63,921 bases of DNA from Gymnopus androsaceus JB14 (Eukaryota > Basidiomycota > Agaricomycetes > Agaricales > Omphalotaceae), in the NCBI GenBank assembly GCA_009733575.1, contig ML769746.1, forward strand, positions 1 through 63,921. The letters run 5' to 3'. The position numbers and the translations under genes were made by a program. The notes below the pieces were generated by a model that worked only from the letters and a program-made list of their open reading frames with translations, did no database searches and had not been told where the DNA came from. How positions within the stretch are numbered: position 1 is the stretch's first letter; every line of letters starts with the position of its first letter. Positions 24,637-35,551 of the stretch are shown here, in pieces.

Positions 24637-25486
24637 CATGAGCAAAACTTGGTTGTTCGCTGGAGCTCTCAGAGCATTTAATTGAGCTCTGGAGACCTCT
24701 GGAGACCTCTGGCTGCTCTGGCTGCTCTGAAGCTGCCATCAGCCAAATCTGGATATTTGCTGGAGCAGTCAGAGCATTTAATTGCGCTCTGGAGAGCTCT
24801 GACTGCTCTGGCTGCTCCAGCTGTCAGACTTGAATGTCGGTTGAGTGACATAATAGGAAACGGTTGCCAGGCCCTTCCTTTTACATCACATAACTGACAG
24901 AATGGTCACTCAATGCTGTAAACTGTCAGGACACCGTATAAAGGTGTTGCCATTCAACTCAAAGTTGAATGCTGACTTGTACTCTTTTTTTTTTCTTCCT
25001 TCCCTCCATTCTCACAACTTGGTTTCACTTTCTTTCCTCCCACTGTAAGTTCATATCCTTTTTCAGCATCAATTGACTGATATTTTAGAAATGACTAATG
25101 GCTGTAGGGCAGCAGCTGGCTTGGTGAATGGGATTATAAGTTTCTTACATAGTACTATGTAGTAGTAGTACCTTGTCCGACTCCTGTACCTCAGAAGCAT
25201 ATAATACATCATTGAACAATGCTTATGATCTTTCTATTATTATTGCATGTGAAAATTTGATATGTAAATTCTTGATTGAATGGGGCTTGGTAACTTGAAC
25301 TGTCGGATGATGGGAATTGTCAAATGATGGATTGTTGAATGATGGGTGGTCTCCAGAGAGCTCCAGAGAACTCAATAGTCCTCCAGAGCTTCCTGGAATT
25401 ACTATCCTTGCTACAGCTGCTCCAGAAGCTATAGGTGCTCTAGAGCTCTCTGGAGCTCTCTGGAGACCACCCAGGTTTTGCTGATG
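24637..25486. mobile_element. 850-bp element, CATCAGCAAAACC family
   Basis: The left end CATGAGCAAAACTTGG and the right end (reverse complement CATCAGCAAAACCTGG) match at 14 of 16 positions and are flanked by TA on both sides. Inside each end lie clusters of CTCCAGAG/CTCTGGAG words. At the right, a perfect 25-bp inverted pair (25344-25368 with 25448-25472) forms a hairpin. At the left, a ~100-bp unit is repeated twice (24660 and 24762, each with CAGAGCATTTAATTG). No transposase was seen. Confidence 0.55.
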
Positions 25487-26563
25487 TATATCATGGCTTA
25501 AACCCAGAAGAAATATGCCATATTGATGCATTAATTGAAGATGTCTATTTTTACTCAAATTTACAGTAGCAGATGAGAGCCCCAGACACAGATCTTGTTG
25601 ACAAATATAATTACAATTGTAGGTTTTGTATTATTCTACAAATTACTACAGCTGTAAGTACCATCAATTATTAATACCATTAATACAGTATGGCATGCAA
25701 ACAGTTTGGGCCCTAAAGCCTCATTTGCACTTATTTCGATAGGTGGTAACCCCTTACCCTAACCCCAACACCTAACCCCTAACCCAGCACATTTGGCAAC
25801 ACCTGACTAGCTCTCTAATGAGAGCTAGCCACAGCATTGCTTGGAAATAAAAAAAGTGCAATTTAATTAATGTTTTACCTTGAGGATTGAACACTTGCCG
25901 CTGCCAGGTACAGCTTATGGTGGACCATGCAAAGTTTGGAAAAGAAAGAGCATTAGCGTTAGGCACTGAAACACACATTCCATGTGCAAGGGGGTCCGGG
26001 CCGGGAGATCCCATACCGGGGGTAGGTAGGGTGGGTCCATTGCAAGACCTGAAAAATATTTTTTGACTGACCCTCAAAATGCTTTTTTGTGATGTCCAAA
26101 TGAGTCAAATAAGCCCAAGAAGTGCCTGAAAAGTATATTTAGACCAGCTACATTGTGTAGAGTGAGTATATACCTTTTTATTGCCTTTTTAGGTCATTTC
26201 ATGAGTGCTTACAGTTCTTGACCTTGACTAATATATTTTGAGATATATGGCATCCAGAGTGAGGTGAAAAGTTTACAAAGGCTAATTAGGTATGTAGAGC
26301 ATGTACAAAGGGCAAAAGACCAGCACAGTAAGGTGAAATGGTGATCAGTGTCTCATAGTTGCCTTATTTGGTAATCAAATGACCCAAAATCACGTGAAGG
26401 GAGGGAGGGTCCAGTGCCAAGGCTGAAAAAAATATTCCAACCCCTGGTACAAAATTAATTTTTTTGGACCCCTTGTCCATGTGTAGTCCTGATATGGCAC
26501 TAAATCTATAAGAGTGTCTTCTTCCTTCAAACCCTCAGCAATAGCGAGAGCTAAACCACTGGA
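25487..26563. other. noncoding, with telomere-like words
   Basis: No gene recognised. At 25755-25787 there is a short run of CCCTAA-type words (CTTACCCTAACCCC, CCTAACCCCTAACCC) resembling the fungal telomere repeat, but imperfect and short. Confidence 0.4.
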
Positions 26564-26682
26564 GTAGGGGGTCTAGGCCTAGCCTGCCCTCATGTAGTCA
26601 CATGTAGTCATGTTCCTGTATGGATGTATGTTCTTCATGTTTATCCACTATGTTCAGACTTTGGCATCACAATAACCAGGCA
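26564..26682 (+). repeat. Ty3/gypsy-type LTR-like fragment, copy 1 left part
   Basis: This segment matches 30863-30981 nearly base for base (GGGGGTCTAGGCCTAGCC, then ATGTAGTCACATGTAGTCATG). The match resumes at 27847 (CAGCCTCAGCCTCTYGG) beyond an inserted element. In the copy at 30863 it directly follows a gypsy-like Pol C-terminal remnant, so it is probably an LTR start. CpG sites of the other copy are consistently TG or CA here. Confidence 0.6.
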
Positions 26683-27846
26683 CATCAGGAAAAATGGTCT
26701 GGGCCCAGGGCTGACTTTAGGTTGACCCACAATGACCTAAAGAGACTTAAAGGAACCTAAGGATACCTAGGTCTCCTAGGCCACCTAGGTTGCCTAGACT
26801 GCCTTAGTTTCTTTGAGGTCACCTAGGTTGCCTAGGATTTAGGAATAAACCTTGGGAATTTGAGGCAACCTGAGTAAACCTGAGTAAACCTGAGCTAACC
26901 TTAAGGGTGGACATGACTCCGGGTCCCGGTTTACCTGGACCTGTGATGCCGGTAACCGGAGGGCAAAACTAGCGACCTGCGACCGGTTCCAAACCCGTGG
27001 GAAACCGGTTAACCGGTACCGGGACCTGTCACAGGTAAACCGGCCGGTACCTGTGTAACCTGCCCATACTAGGGCACTCACTAGTAATAATAATATTTGT
27101 ACTAACATTAGTACTTATACTGGTACTAGTATGTTTGTATTAGATTCTAGCACCAATGTTAGTACTAAATTCAAAGACTGGTAAGTATCCAGCCATTATT
27201 GGTACAGTATTCAATACAATGTCAGTGGTAATAATACCAAAATATTGATAATGTCTTTTGACATGGAGATAGGATCCAAATAAGATCTCTATGCTACTGT
27301 ATGCACTATCACTGCTACTATAGCTGCATATATGCATCTTAATGTCACCTCTATTATCTTACTTACTATTAATTAAGCTACTATTGGCAAAGTATTAGCA
27401 CTATTAGTGTAAGTATACTAGTATTAGACACTAATATCAGTCCCAAGCAGAACTAATACATACTGTAAGTACTAACCAATAATATTAGTATACTATATTG
27501 GCACTAAGTAGTGAAATATGTACCAATATTAAAGCCAAACATTTGTTCCCATGGGTCTACCGGTACCGGCCGGTCACAATAAAAACAAAAATGGCGACCT
27601 GCAACCGGGCATAACCCGTGGGAAACCGGTACCGGGACCCGCAGGTTAAAAAACCGGCCGGTATTCCCACAGGTAAACCTGCCGGTACTGGGTCAGGACC
27701 CAGAGTCGTGTCCACCTTTAGCTAACCTGAGGAACCTGAGGTAGCCTAAGGTAGCCTGGAAGACCCAAGGTGACCAGGGTGACCAGGGTGACCAGGGTAG
27801 CCTAGGTTCCCTAGGTCATCATAGGTTTAACCCCTTTTTGCTGATG
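26683..27846. mobile_element. CATCAG-ended element carrying CCTRAG tracts, host of hAT copy 2
   Basis: Ends CATCAGGAAAAATGG and (reverse complement) CATCAGCAAAAAGGG are flanked by CA on both sides. The uninterrupted LTR-like copy near 30980 reads CCAGGCAGCCTCAG, which supports insertion here. Without the hAT copy the element is about 337 bp and consists mainly of degenerate CCTAGG/CCTGAG words and ACCAGGGTG repeats. Confidence 0.55.
26902..27720. mobile_element. hAT-type nonautonomous element, copy 2 (819 bp)
   Basis: Same 819-bp element as at 8915-9733, with a different perfect 8-bp target duplication, GCTAACCT (26894-26901, 27721-27728). By eye the copies differ at about four positions, all C/T or G/A transitions. 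It sits within the CCTGAG-rich tract of the element at 26683-27846. Two independent insertions with intact 8-bp duplications prove the termini. Confidence 0.88.
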
Positions 27847-28567
27847 CAGCCTCAGCCTCTTGGCCCTCTCCATTGTGGTGACAAGAGTGGGTTTGACCCG
27901 CAGCACCTTTTGGACCATCTCTTTGTGTTTTTGCATGCAGTTTTCTGCTTTTGCTGGCAATATGGCAACTTTTTCTGGGACTGAGCCGGTTCTGAATTGG
28001 CCAGGGAAGGTAGCTTCTCTATGGCTGGGGCAGTTTGAGGTGGATATGAACAAAGAGTGGGTTTATTCTTCAGCCAGATTGGAAAGGTTCACAAAGTGTC
28101 TCACAGGCAATGCAGCAGAGTGTGTTAGGAAGCATTGCGCTTCCTAACGAGTCCAAACAAGGCCAGGCCACGTGTACAGAGTACACTCCGAATAACCAAT
28201 GGCAAATAGCCTGCCGGTTAACGGCACTGCCCAAATTCATTCTTCTTCTTGTACCTCCACAATCCCCCTTCCCAGCCACCAAATTCCGATTTCCTCAGTC
28301 ATTCAACCCCCAACTGCTAGACCAAATGTCTTAATGATGTTACCACACGGAATTTCCGATGTTTCCCCTCAACAACTCTTTTGAAAATTGTCCTTATTGA
28401 TCCCTCATGCAACTTTCAACTTTCCTCTCAACAATTTGGGTATTCCCTACGTATTTTGGTCCACAAAATTGTTCTATGATGGAGTAACTTCCTATATCTC
28501 ATTCTTACGCATGGCGGACAGGTGTAAATGGACAAAAACCATTCTTAATCCAGATAAAACAATCGTC
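27847..28567 (+). other. LTR-like continuation and a 95-codon frame
   Basis: After the rest of the LTR-like match (to about 27880), a frame from 27860 to 28147 encodes 95 residues (FSGTEPVLNWPGKVASLW, LERFTKCLTGNAAE) and could be a retroelement Gag fragment, although no diagnostic motif is present. The remainder holds no gene I recognise. Confidence 0.3.
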
Positions 28568-28598
28568 GTTAAACCACAGCCTCGACCTGTGGTTTAAC
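28568..28598. repeat. perfect 12-bp hairpin
   Basis: GTTAAACCACAG, a 7-base loop, then CTGTGGTTTAAC. The arms are fully complementary. No adjacent gene or T-run gives it an obvious role. Confidence 0.6.
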
Positions 28599-28910
28599 CT
28601 ATTCGGGTACCTTGTGGCAGAGTTCACTCACCTTCTGCACTGCCCTATTCAACAAGGAAAACTTCTTTTTAACAATGACCTGGATTGTTGTCAAGGACCT
28701 ACGAAACCAACAATACCCGTAACCGGTTGTCTCCAACACTCTCCCTTGTTTACGCCTGATCATGATATCCTATTCTTTCCATTACAACTTGATATTCTCA
28801 GCTTGCTCACCTACGATAATGTTCCGCATTTGTACATCTATTCCCTTTTACGGTGAATATGACATGTCAATCCCTTCAAACAACACATTGTATTCTCCCT
28901 TTTTGACAGA

Positions 28911-28936
28911 TAGTTTGTGCAGCTCTGCACAAACTA
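28911..28936. repeat. perfect 12-bp hairpin with 2-base loop
   Basis: TAGTTTGTGCAG, CT, CTGCACAAACTA: a near-continuous palindrome of 26 bases. It lies about 100 bp before a TATATAAGCTGGG promoter-like stretch (near 29040) and a CT microsatellite (29104-29138), an arrangement seen in retrotransposon LTRs, but no LTR ends were defined. Confidence 0.55.
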
Positions 28937-29200
28937 TGGCTCAGTTGTATATGCAGGTCACGCAGCTCATTCTACTGTGCAACCACGCATACACAGGTTG
29001 ACAGGACCTTTTAGTTATATTAACTATATACCTATACACTATATAAGCTGGGAACCTTGTCTGTAAGGTCCCCAGATCAGTTATTTTGCTAATACATTGG
29101 TTTTCTTCTCTCTTTATCTTCTCTCTCTCTCTCTCATCTCCACCAAATTTCTTATCCACTTAACATCAAAATCATTGATTTCCAACTGCACCAAATCTAA

Positions 29201-29567
29201 TATTAGAGTTATATTCCTAAATAGGAAGTAGCAGCAGTAAGTCCACACAGGACTTTAGTAGTAGTAGCGATCACACAGATTGATGGGGGACGACAGTTTT
29301 CTTACAGGGTATGGTACTAGGCTTTATATACAGTCCTATGTACAAACAATATATCAGGCAAGTGGCTACTGCGTGAATACTTGTGGCTACTATGCATATG
29401 GCGAAGTGGGTACTACAAGAGAACAAGTGGATATGGCAAGAGACTGAGTGGAGTCTGCAAGACAATAACAGTGGAGTGCATGGGATGGTGATACAAACAA
29501 GTGGAGACTACGAGAAAGTGTTCCATGTATAGTTCAATGAGATACATTTACCTTTGATATTCCAACA
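29201..29567 (-). repeat. copia LTR, minus strand
   Basis: The reverse complement starts TGTTGGAATATCAAAGGTAA and follows the LTR at 5083-5423 throughout, including TTTGTATCACC..CCCATGCACTCC and the promoter core. The inner flank reads (reverse complement) ATCAAAGGTTTTAGA, related to the 3' coding end and purine tract of the element at 5055-5082. This is therefore a 3' end remnant and not a pure solo LTR. Confidence 0.8.
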
Positions 29568-29755
29568 TCTAAAACCTTTGATCCATAGTTGAGCTCACCC
29601 ACTCCTATTAAAAACTCACAAACACAATACTCTCACATCTATTAAAGCACCTAAAACACATGTTTGTGGTCTACATACACATAACTGCCCAGCAGTTTTC
29701 CATTAGCGCTCGTTCCAAATCCAATCAAACTCCTTCCAAACCGGTAAAACGGTCC

Positions 29756-30862
29756 CACAATTCCATTTCTCAATTTTCAAGAAGCAAACGCAACACCCTC
29801 TAACAGAGTGGTACAAGAACCTTTTTGCTACTGACAAGCAGAATTGGAACATTGTGCACTCGCTATTCATGGTGTATTGGATCTCTGGATGTAAGGGTGA
29901 ACATTTTGAGAAGAGTCAAGCAAATGTCTATGCAGTCTACAGTGTCAACGTTGTGGCGCCAGCTGTAGAGGTTGACCCGTTCAAGGAACTTTACACTGTA
30001 TTGCTTGATGGCTGGACTCCGCATGATGCATTTGAGACTGCCAAAGCAAGGTTCAAACCTCAACAGGTGGATATGTTGCGGAAGGTTTGGGATGCTGCAT
30101 TTGAGTTAGGAAAGAGGGAAGGATTAGCAAAGGACCAATGAAATTGGACAGACATGGCCACTTCTACATGCAACCTTCCAAACACTCAATGTGATACATC
30201 CACTAATATGGCAGACCTCCTGACTTCATGTGTAGATGCATTGACATTCACTTCAGAACCTCCATTGGTTCCTTTATCTGCTGACTGGGCAGATGGTATG
30301 GATTCTTTGCCAAATGCATCACTTATTCCATCTTCAACTCCAATGGTCCCTGCAGCTTGCAATTAGTACTGCTGCCTCACATTTGCCAGAACCACCAGTT
30401 CCGCCTTCGGATCTCTTCAGCGACACAGTCATTGCTCTCATTGTTCTCGCCATTGTGGCTCAAGACAGAGGAAAAATTTGTTTGATTTATCCATGAAAAG
30501 ACATCCACTGACATCTGAATTTTCTCCACCTTCTCATTATCAAAATTCACCAATCATTATGCACCGTCATCCAGCAGGTGTTGGTCCAGGAAGGCCTGTT
30601 CAGGTATTTCAGGTAGCAGCCACACCTGCATCACCCTCGTCACCAGCCCAGATGCGGAGACCATGGTTGGATTGGACAGGTGATCCTCAGCTTGTACAGC
30701 TTGGCAAGATCTTGGGTGATTTGGGGTGGGTTCGGCCACTTGGTTGAATCTTTGTTTTCTTTGTGTTTTGATCTGTTGCTTTGCTCCTTTGTTTTTCTTG
30801 TTTCGTTTTGTTGTGTTGCCGGCGCGACGAGGACGCCGCGCATTTTTTAGTGGGGGCACATG
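29756..30862 (+). pseudogene. Gag-like retroelement remnant
   Basis: A helical frame ending at 30141 (TEWYKNLFATDKQNWNIV, WDAAFELGKREGLA) is followed by Ser/Pro-rich frames to 30366 and by 30478-30747 (RPWLDWTGDPQLVQLGK). A short stretch near 30820-30850 (GGCGCGACGAGGACGCCGCGC) resembles the C-terminal end of Agaricomycete gypsy Pol. No protease, reverse transcriptase or integrase is present, so this is either a deleted element or a nonautonomous one. Assignment is tentative. Confidence 0.35.
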
Positions 30863-31020
30863 GAGGGGGTCTAGGCCTAGCCCGCCCTCATGTAGTCACA
30901 TGTAGTCATGTTCCTGTACGTACGTACGTACGTACGTTCTTCACATTTATCCACTACGTTCAGCCTTTGGCATCGCGATAGCCAGGCAGCCTCAGCCTCT
31001 CGGTCCTCTCCACCACGGTT
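30863..31020 (+). repeat. Ty3/gypsy-type LTR-like fragment, copy 2
   Basis: Unbroken counterpart of 26564-26682 plus 27847-27880. It contains a (ACGT)n microsatellite of about 20 bases (30916-30937), where the other copy has degenerate TG/CA words. The right boundary is uncertain. Confidence 0.5.
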
Positions 31021-31411
31021 TTGCGCTGCGTTGTAAAGGGTGCTGCTCATCCCTCGAATAGCACCGTGACTACTCCAATAATTGTGGCTCTTCCGCATCT
31101 GCTAATGGTTCGCTCCAGCCGCGGCTGGACTTTCGGCACTTGGATAAGTGGATGTCACCAGGATTCAGTGCTAAACAACAAGGGGCAACGAGTGCAGTGA
31201 TACGCGTCTTGTTCCGGTGCCAAAGCATTACCTTTCAGCCTAGTACCGAGAACTCCCACACAGAAACGGTTAGAATTATCCTATTAGTTGTTGCATATTC
31301 AAAAGACACAGTTGGAAGCCCAAAATTAAAAATACATACGAATAAATCTAAAAAGAGTGTGTGTAGTGGGTAAGAAAAGAAGGATGCAGTACGAGAACAG
31401 GTCTGTATGTG

Positions 31412-33127
31412 CTATTGATACAACAATGGATGTGGTAAGTAAGGTATACGAAAAGAAAGAAAGAGTTCTAAACAATTGTCCGCAGAATCCCTGTGCACAA
31501 TGTCAGGCGTTTGGATTCTACGAGGAACATTTGGCGCTGTCGATTCAGGTGAAGCAAAGGAGAACGTAGATATAGGCCGACGGACAGATGATATCTCGAT
31601 ATAGAGTTGGTCATCGTCCCGTATGATTGCGCGCTCTGGTAACGCCGGTGCAGGAGTGTCGCTGGACGATGGTTCCATGTCCGAGAGTGCACCGCCGACG
31701 TCGGCCAGCGACATTGCACCAAAGGAGCGGTCACCGCTGAAAGCCTTTTCTTTGAAACTAGCAGCATCGCCCACACTAGCAGATACATCGGTGAACGAGT
31801 CCATGGAGTCGCGGTGTCGAGAAACGTTCTTGTGAACGAATACTGGGAGAGATCCATTCTGCCTAGTAGAGAACTTGGATCTAGAGAAAACAGACAGTCA
31901 GCAAAAGTTCGAGAAATCTATGTTAATGTTAACATACCCAGTAGAGCTCCACAGGGTCGACCCGAAAGAACCGCCAGTCGACATTCCAACGCGCTTGGCA
32001 ACCGAGTCAATGGCTGCACGGTAGTTCTTTCTTGCTTCATCGGCAAAGCCAAAGAACCCGAAGAATACGATCGCACAAAGTACAATGAACCACCTGCTGG
32101 TCTCCAGGGAAATCACCGTACCCTCATTAAGATGCCAGATAACGGACGGGAACTGGTCGACTCTAGAAAAGTCGGAATGGACGTCAGCCCAGCCGTTCCA
32201 TGGCTCGATGGTGGAAGAAGTAACATTGAGGTAGATAGACCAGCAGCTGAGCGGAATGGTGAACACGATCTCGGTGCCAGCTAAACACATCAGGCGGAAG
32301 TATCGGTTGGAGTTGAGGTTGGAATTTGCGGATAGAAGTTCCTTGAACTGCGAGCGACGCTTCATGAAGGCCCTAATGGTCAGAACTAGGCCAGATTAGC
32401 ATAAGCTCAGTTCATGTGGAAAGCGAGAATGCTCACTGGAATAGGTCGCCGAGATACATCCAATAACCAAAGGCCAGGTTGTAACAAGAACGTAGGCCAC
32501 CCAGGTATTGTAGGTGAAGAAGAAACATCCAATGTCCTCAAAGATGTCGAATCGATGACCCTGGTCAATGTATTCTATTGAAAGTATGTCAGAGACGAAG
32601 AAATCTTGGAGAAGAGAAAGAGGAGACATACGCAAGACCATTTCCAACACAGGAATACCGATACCAATGGCCAAGTCAACCATGATAGCACGGCGTTTAT
32701 CAGCCCTCGTAGCTGTAACCGCGTTCGCCGTTGCGATATAGTACAAGCGTCGGTTAATACAGAGCGAAGCGCAGGGAATAGCGACAGCAGAGCCAATCAT
32801 GAAGCGGGTAGCTGAAGGATAATCGAGTGAATAAAATATCTTCAGAAAGAACCAAACGACTCACAGATGTCGCACCAAACAGGAGCCCAGTTGATAACAT
32901 TGCCGGTCCATACAACCGAGTTGATGAACTGATTAAGACAGGCCAGCCCAGTCCAAATCATGAAAAGACAAGTCCCAGTGTTCCATGCTTTCGAGGGAGT
33001 GTAAGCGTTTCGCGACCATGACGAGATTAAAAGTGTTACCTTCCAAGTGCCATGGTAGAGGAATCATTGATAGTATGAAGCCAAGGAAGGCGAACATGGA
33101 AAAGATCCAGTTGGGATAGGACGACAT
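31412..33127 (-). CDS. STE3: Ste3-type pheromone receptor (seven-helix GPCR)
   Basis: Six exons on the minus strand: 33127-33040, 32987-32865, 32811-32632, 32574-32437, 32385-31938, 31880-31412. They total 482 codons, stop included. The N-terminus YPNWIFSMFAFLGFILSM, followed by a PLPWHLE-type first loop, WTGNVINWAPVWCDIST and CINRRLYYIA, is the classic basidiomycete B-mating receptor pattern. Seven hydrophobic segments follow, then a Ser-rich cytoplasmic tail of about 150 residues. Such receptors bind lipopeptide pheromones at the plasma membrane and signal through a G protein and MAP kinase to control nuclear pairing after mating. The start is the ATG directly before the first helix. No pheromone precursor gene was recognised beside it, so it may be a receptor-like gene outside the mating-type locus. 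Confidence 0.9.
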
Positions 33128-34106
33128 GCTGACGGGGGAGTAACTGGAGGAGCGTCCTCAAAGGGTACAAAAGGTGGAATTCGGCAAAGGATGGATCGAC
33201 AAGATGCAAAGTCACATCCAGCTTTAAGAGCAAATGCTCGAATTTTGCCTCCTTGTATAATTTTTGGATGTCCCCTTGTACTCGGCCCGTTACCCAAAAA
33301 GGAAGTGTAAGCGGGATGTCGAATTTTGGATGAATCTTTGTACTCCCGATATGGAAACATTTGTGAAACGACTTGAACCAGAAATCCCGGGATATTACTA
33401 TACCTACCATGGTTATTCATGATCCATTAAAGCTTGAAGGCAAAGCTAAATAGACGGAAGAAGCTGTAGGAGACGGTCAAACTTCAGAGCTGGACCAAGT
33501 TGCGTTGATCGGGAAACAATGTTCGCAGTCTGCCCGAAGCCCTTGTTCTACAAAAAGTACGATTTTACAAGCAGATTTGTTCGCTACCTTGTTTCTCGTT
33601 CCAGAGTGAATATAAGATCTCCGTCATGCTTGTTAAAATACAAGGGAACGTTAGTTAACGTTGCCAAGTTTCTTGGAATGATGTCGTTATCCGATGTTAG
33701 GAGGATATTTTTGAGATTGAGGAAGAATGGTATGTAGCCCCGACCTGGCTAGTCGTCTTGTAGTTGAAGAGTAACGTTCTACCTAGTAACGTTCTACCTA
33801 TCAGAGTATGGATGGATGTTAAAAGCAAGAATTAGGCGCTCCCGTCTAGACGCGCTCAGCGCGTTTCAGCTACTTAGGGAGTTTCAAAGATAATTTGGTG
33901 ATACAATACGCTAGATAATGGTACAGTAATACCCAAGCAAGCTTGAGTACAGATACAGTGCAGGAGAGACACAAAGGGAGGGACAGACTCAATACAGTCC
34001 AGACATATACAAGAACAAGAGAATGAAACGATAGCGAGAAATACAGTCCAGAGCATTCCATATCCACACCAAAGTTACATGTATTAACGACGAAAAGTTA
34101 TCTGCT
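33128..34106. other. intergenic
   Basis: I found no gene. Both strands were searched for short frames ending in a CaaX box, as expected of pheromone precursors. The only minus-strand hit (Cys-Thr-Ile-Ile-stop near 33913) has no upstream Met in frame. Confidence 0.5.
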
Positions 34107-35551
34107 CTACGCCGGCGAGACGCAGTAACATTCGAAAGACCACCGTAAAGGAAAAGTCGCTGTGTATGCAGCATGCACAAAAATGAGCGCAGGCAGGGTC
34201 ATCAGTGACAGCATCACGAAGAATGGTCGAAGAAGTAACGGCGGTTCTGCAGTTGAGGTGGAAGGGGGAGGGGATTTCACGACAACTGTTTTCGTAGCTG
34301 GAGCACTGATACTCGGTTTCAAGGAGAAAATCTCCTTACCCTCGTGTATAGTCTCCAATTTCGTGGCAGCTGGGGATGTAGCGCCAGAGTGATGATATTT
34401 TAATGGCGATGATGAAGATGGAGTGGAGGTGGATGAGGATTTCGATGGTAATGATGAACGAGAGGGTACCAATAGGGTGGATGGCAGATGTAGCACATAC
34501 TCCAAAGCCTTTTCGTGCTTTTTAACCGTCTTTTCCACCGATTCCGCCCTCTCGTCGACATAGTCGTACACATCGTCGGTCTCCTTGGCGAGCTTTTTAT
34601 TCAACTTTGCCAGGGATTTTTCCATCTCCCGCATCTGGCCACGCAAAAGCTCCAGCTCATGCTTCATTTCTGAAACATTGTCCGAATCTCTTTCCTTCGC
34701 GCCCGAGTGATAGTGTACGATATCATGCAGGTCGGTAACGCGCCGACTGAATCGTTCTACGAGGTGCGACCAAGGCCGTACTCCAGTAGCAAGAAGAAAC
34801 AGACCCATGCTGAACCAGGAATGGATGTCCTGACCAGTTACAGCAAAAGTGACGTAGCGGAGGAGGTAGGCGCCGAGAAATGGGGAGACGACCGCAAATG
34901 AAAAGAAGATGAACTCCAAAAAACGCAATTCGGATGAAGCACGTTTTCTGTGCAAGTCTTCCGCAGTAGACGCACGGTTTGAATGAGGATGGACTCGAGG
35001 GCGAGCGTTATGATATAGCGTCCAAGGAACTAGTAAGAATAAGCATTTGAGATTTAAAAGCAAAACAGTCACGTACTTTCGATGACTTGGTGCAAGTAGA
35101 AGATGAGAAGCATGACAAACAGGATATTCTTTATATGGTCCGCGCCTGTAAGCCAGCGTCCTACAGGTGATACCAGAGCTGCAACGACGGCCAAATCAAA
35201 CTCATACCAAGACCTTGCTTTGGCCGGGCGATGAGCAACAGGTTTAGATCCGTTTCGAGGAGAACTTTCCTCTTCATCGTCTTGCTGAGAGAATGTGCGT
35301 TGGTGGGGACTGTTGTTCGCTTCCGTTCTGCTGGAGCCTGATTCGCTCTCGTACTCCCTATCGGTCGCCTCACTCTCCTCCTCCTCACTGACATGTACAT
35401 GCGGCGGCTCTGTCTCTGCGGGTGGAGATCCTTTGGGAGTCTGTTCTTCGGAATTGTGATTCAATTTCGACATGGAATGCGCTCGTTCAAGAATGTTCAT
35501 TCGACGACGGAGAGTGGTGCTGGGGTCGGAGTTTAATTTAGACTCATCCAT
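34107..35551 (-). CDS. membrane protein with coiled coil, unknown function
   Basis: Two exons (35551-35077, 35029-34107; intron 48 nt, GTACGT donor) give 466 codons, stop included. Residues 1-110 are acidic, Ser-rich and probably disordered (SEEEESEATDREYESES). Hydrophobic helices follow (AVVAALVSPVGRWL, NILFVMLLIFYLHQVIE, FLEFIFFSFAVVSPFLGAYL). Next comes a coiled coil of about 70 residues (ELELLRGQMREMEKSLAKL), a Ser/Pro-rich linker and a C-terminal hydrophobic segment (LLLRPFFVMLSLMTLPALIF). The start is the in-frame ATG with the DESKL context; an upstream ATG at 35620 would add 23 hydrophobic residues. It is transcribed in the same direction as the receptor. No named family recognised. 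Confidence 0.72.

Noticed and set aside
33036..33420. Minus-strand frames immediately upstream of the receptor start
   Set aside because: They overlap the receptor's first exon and intron in other frames and lack any motif.
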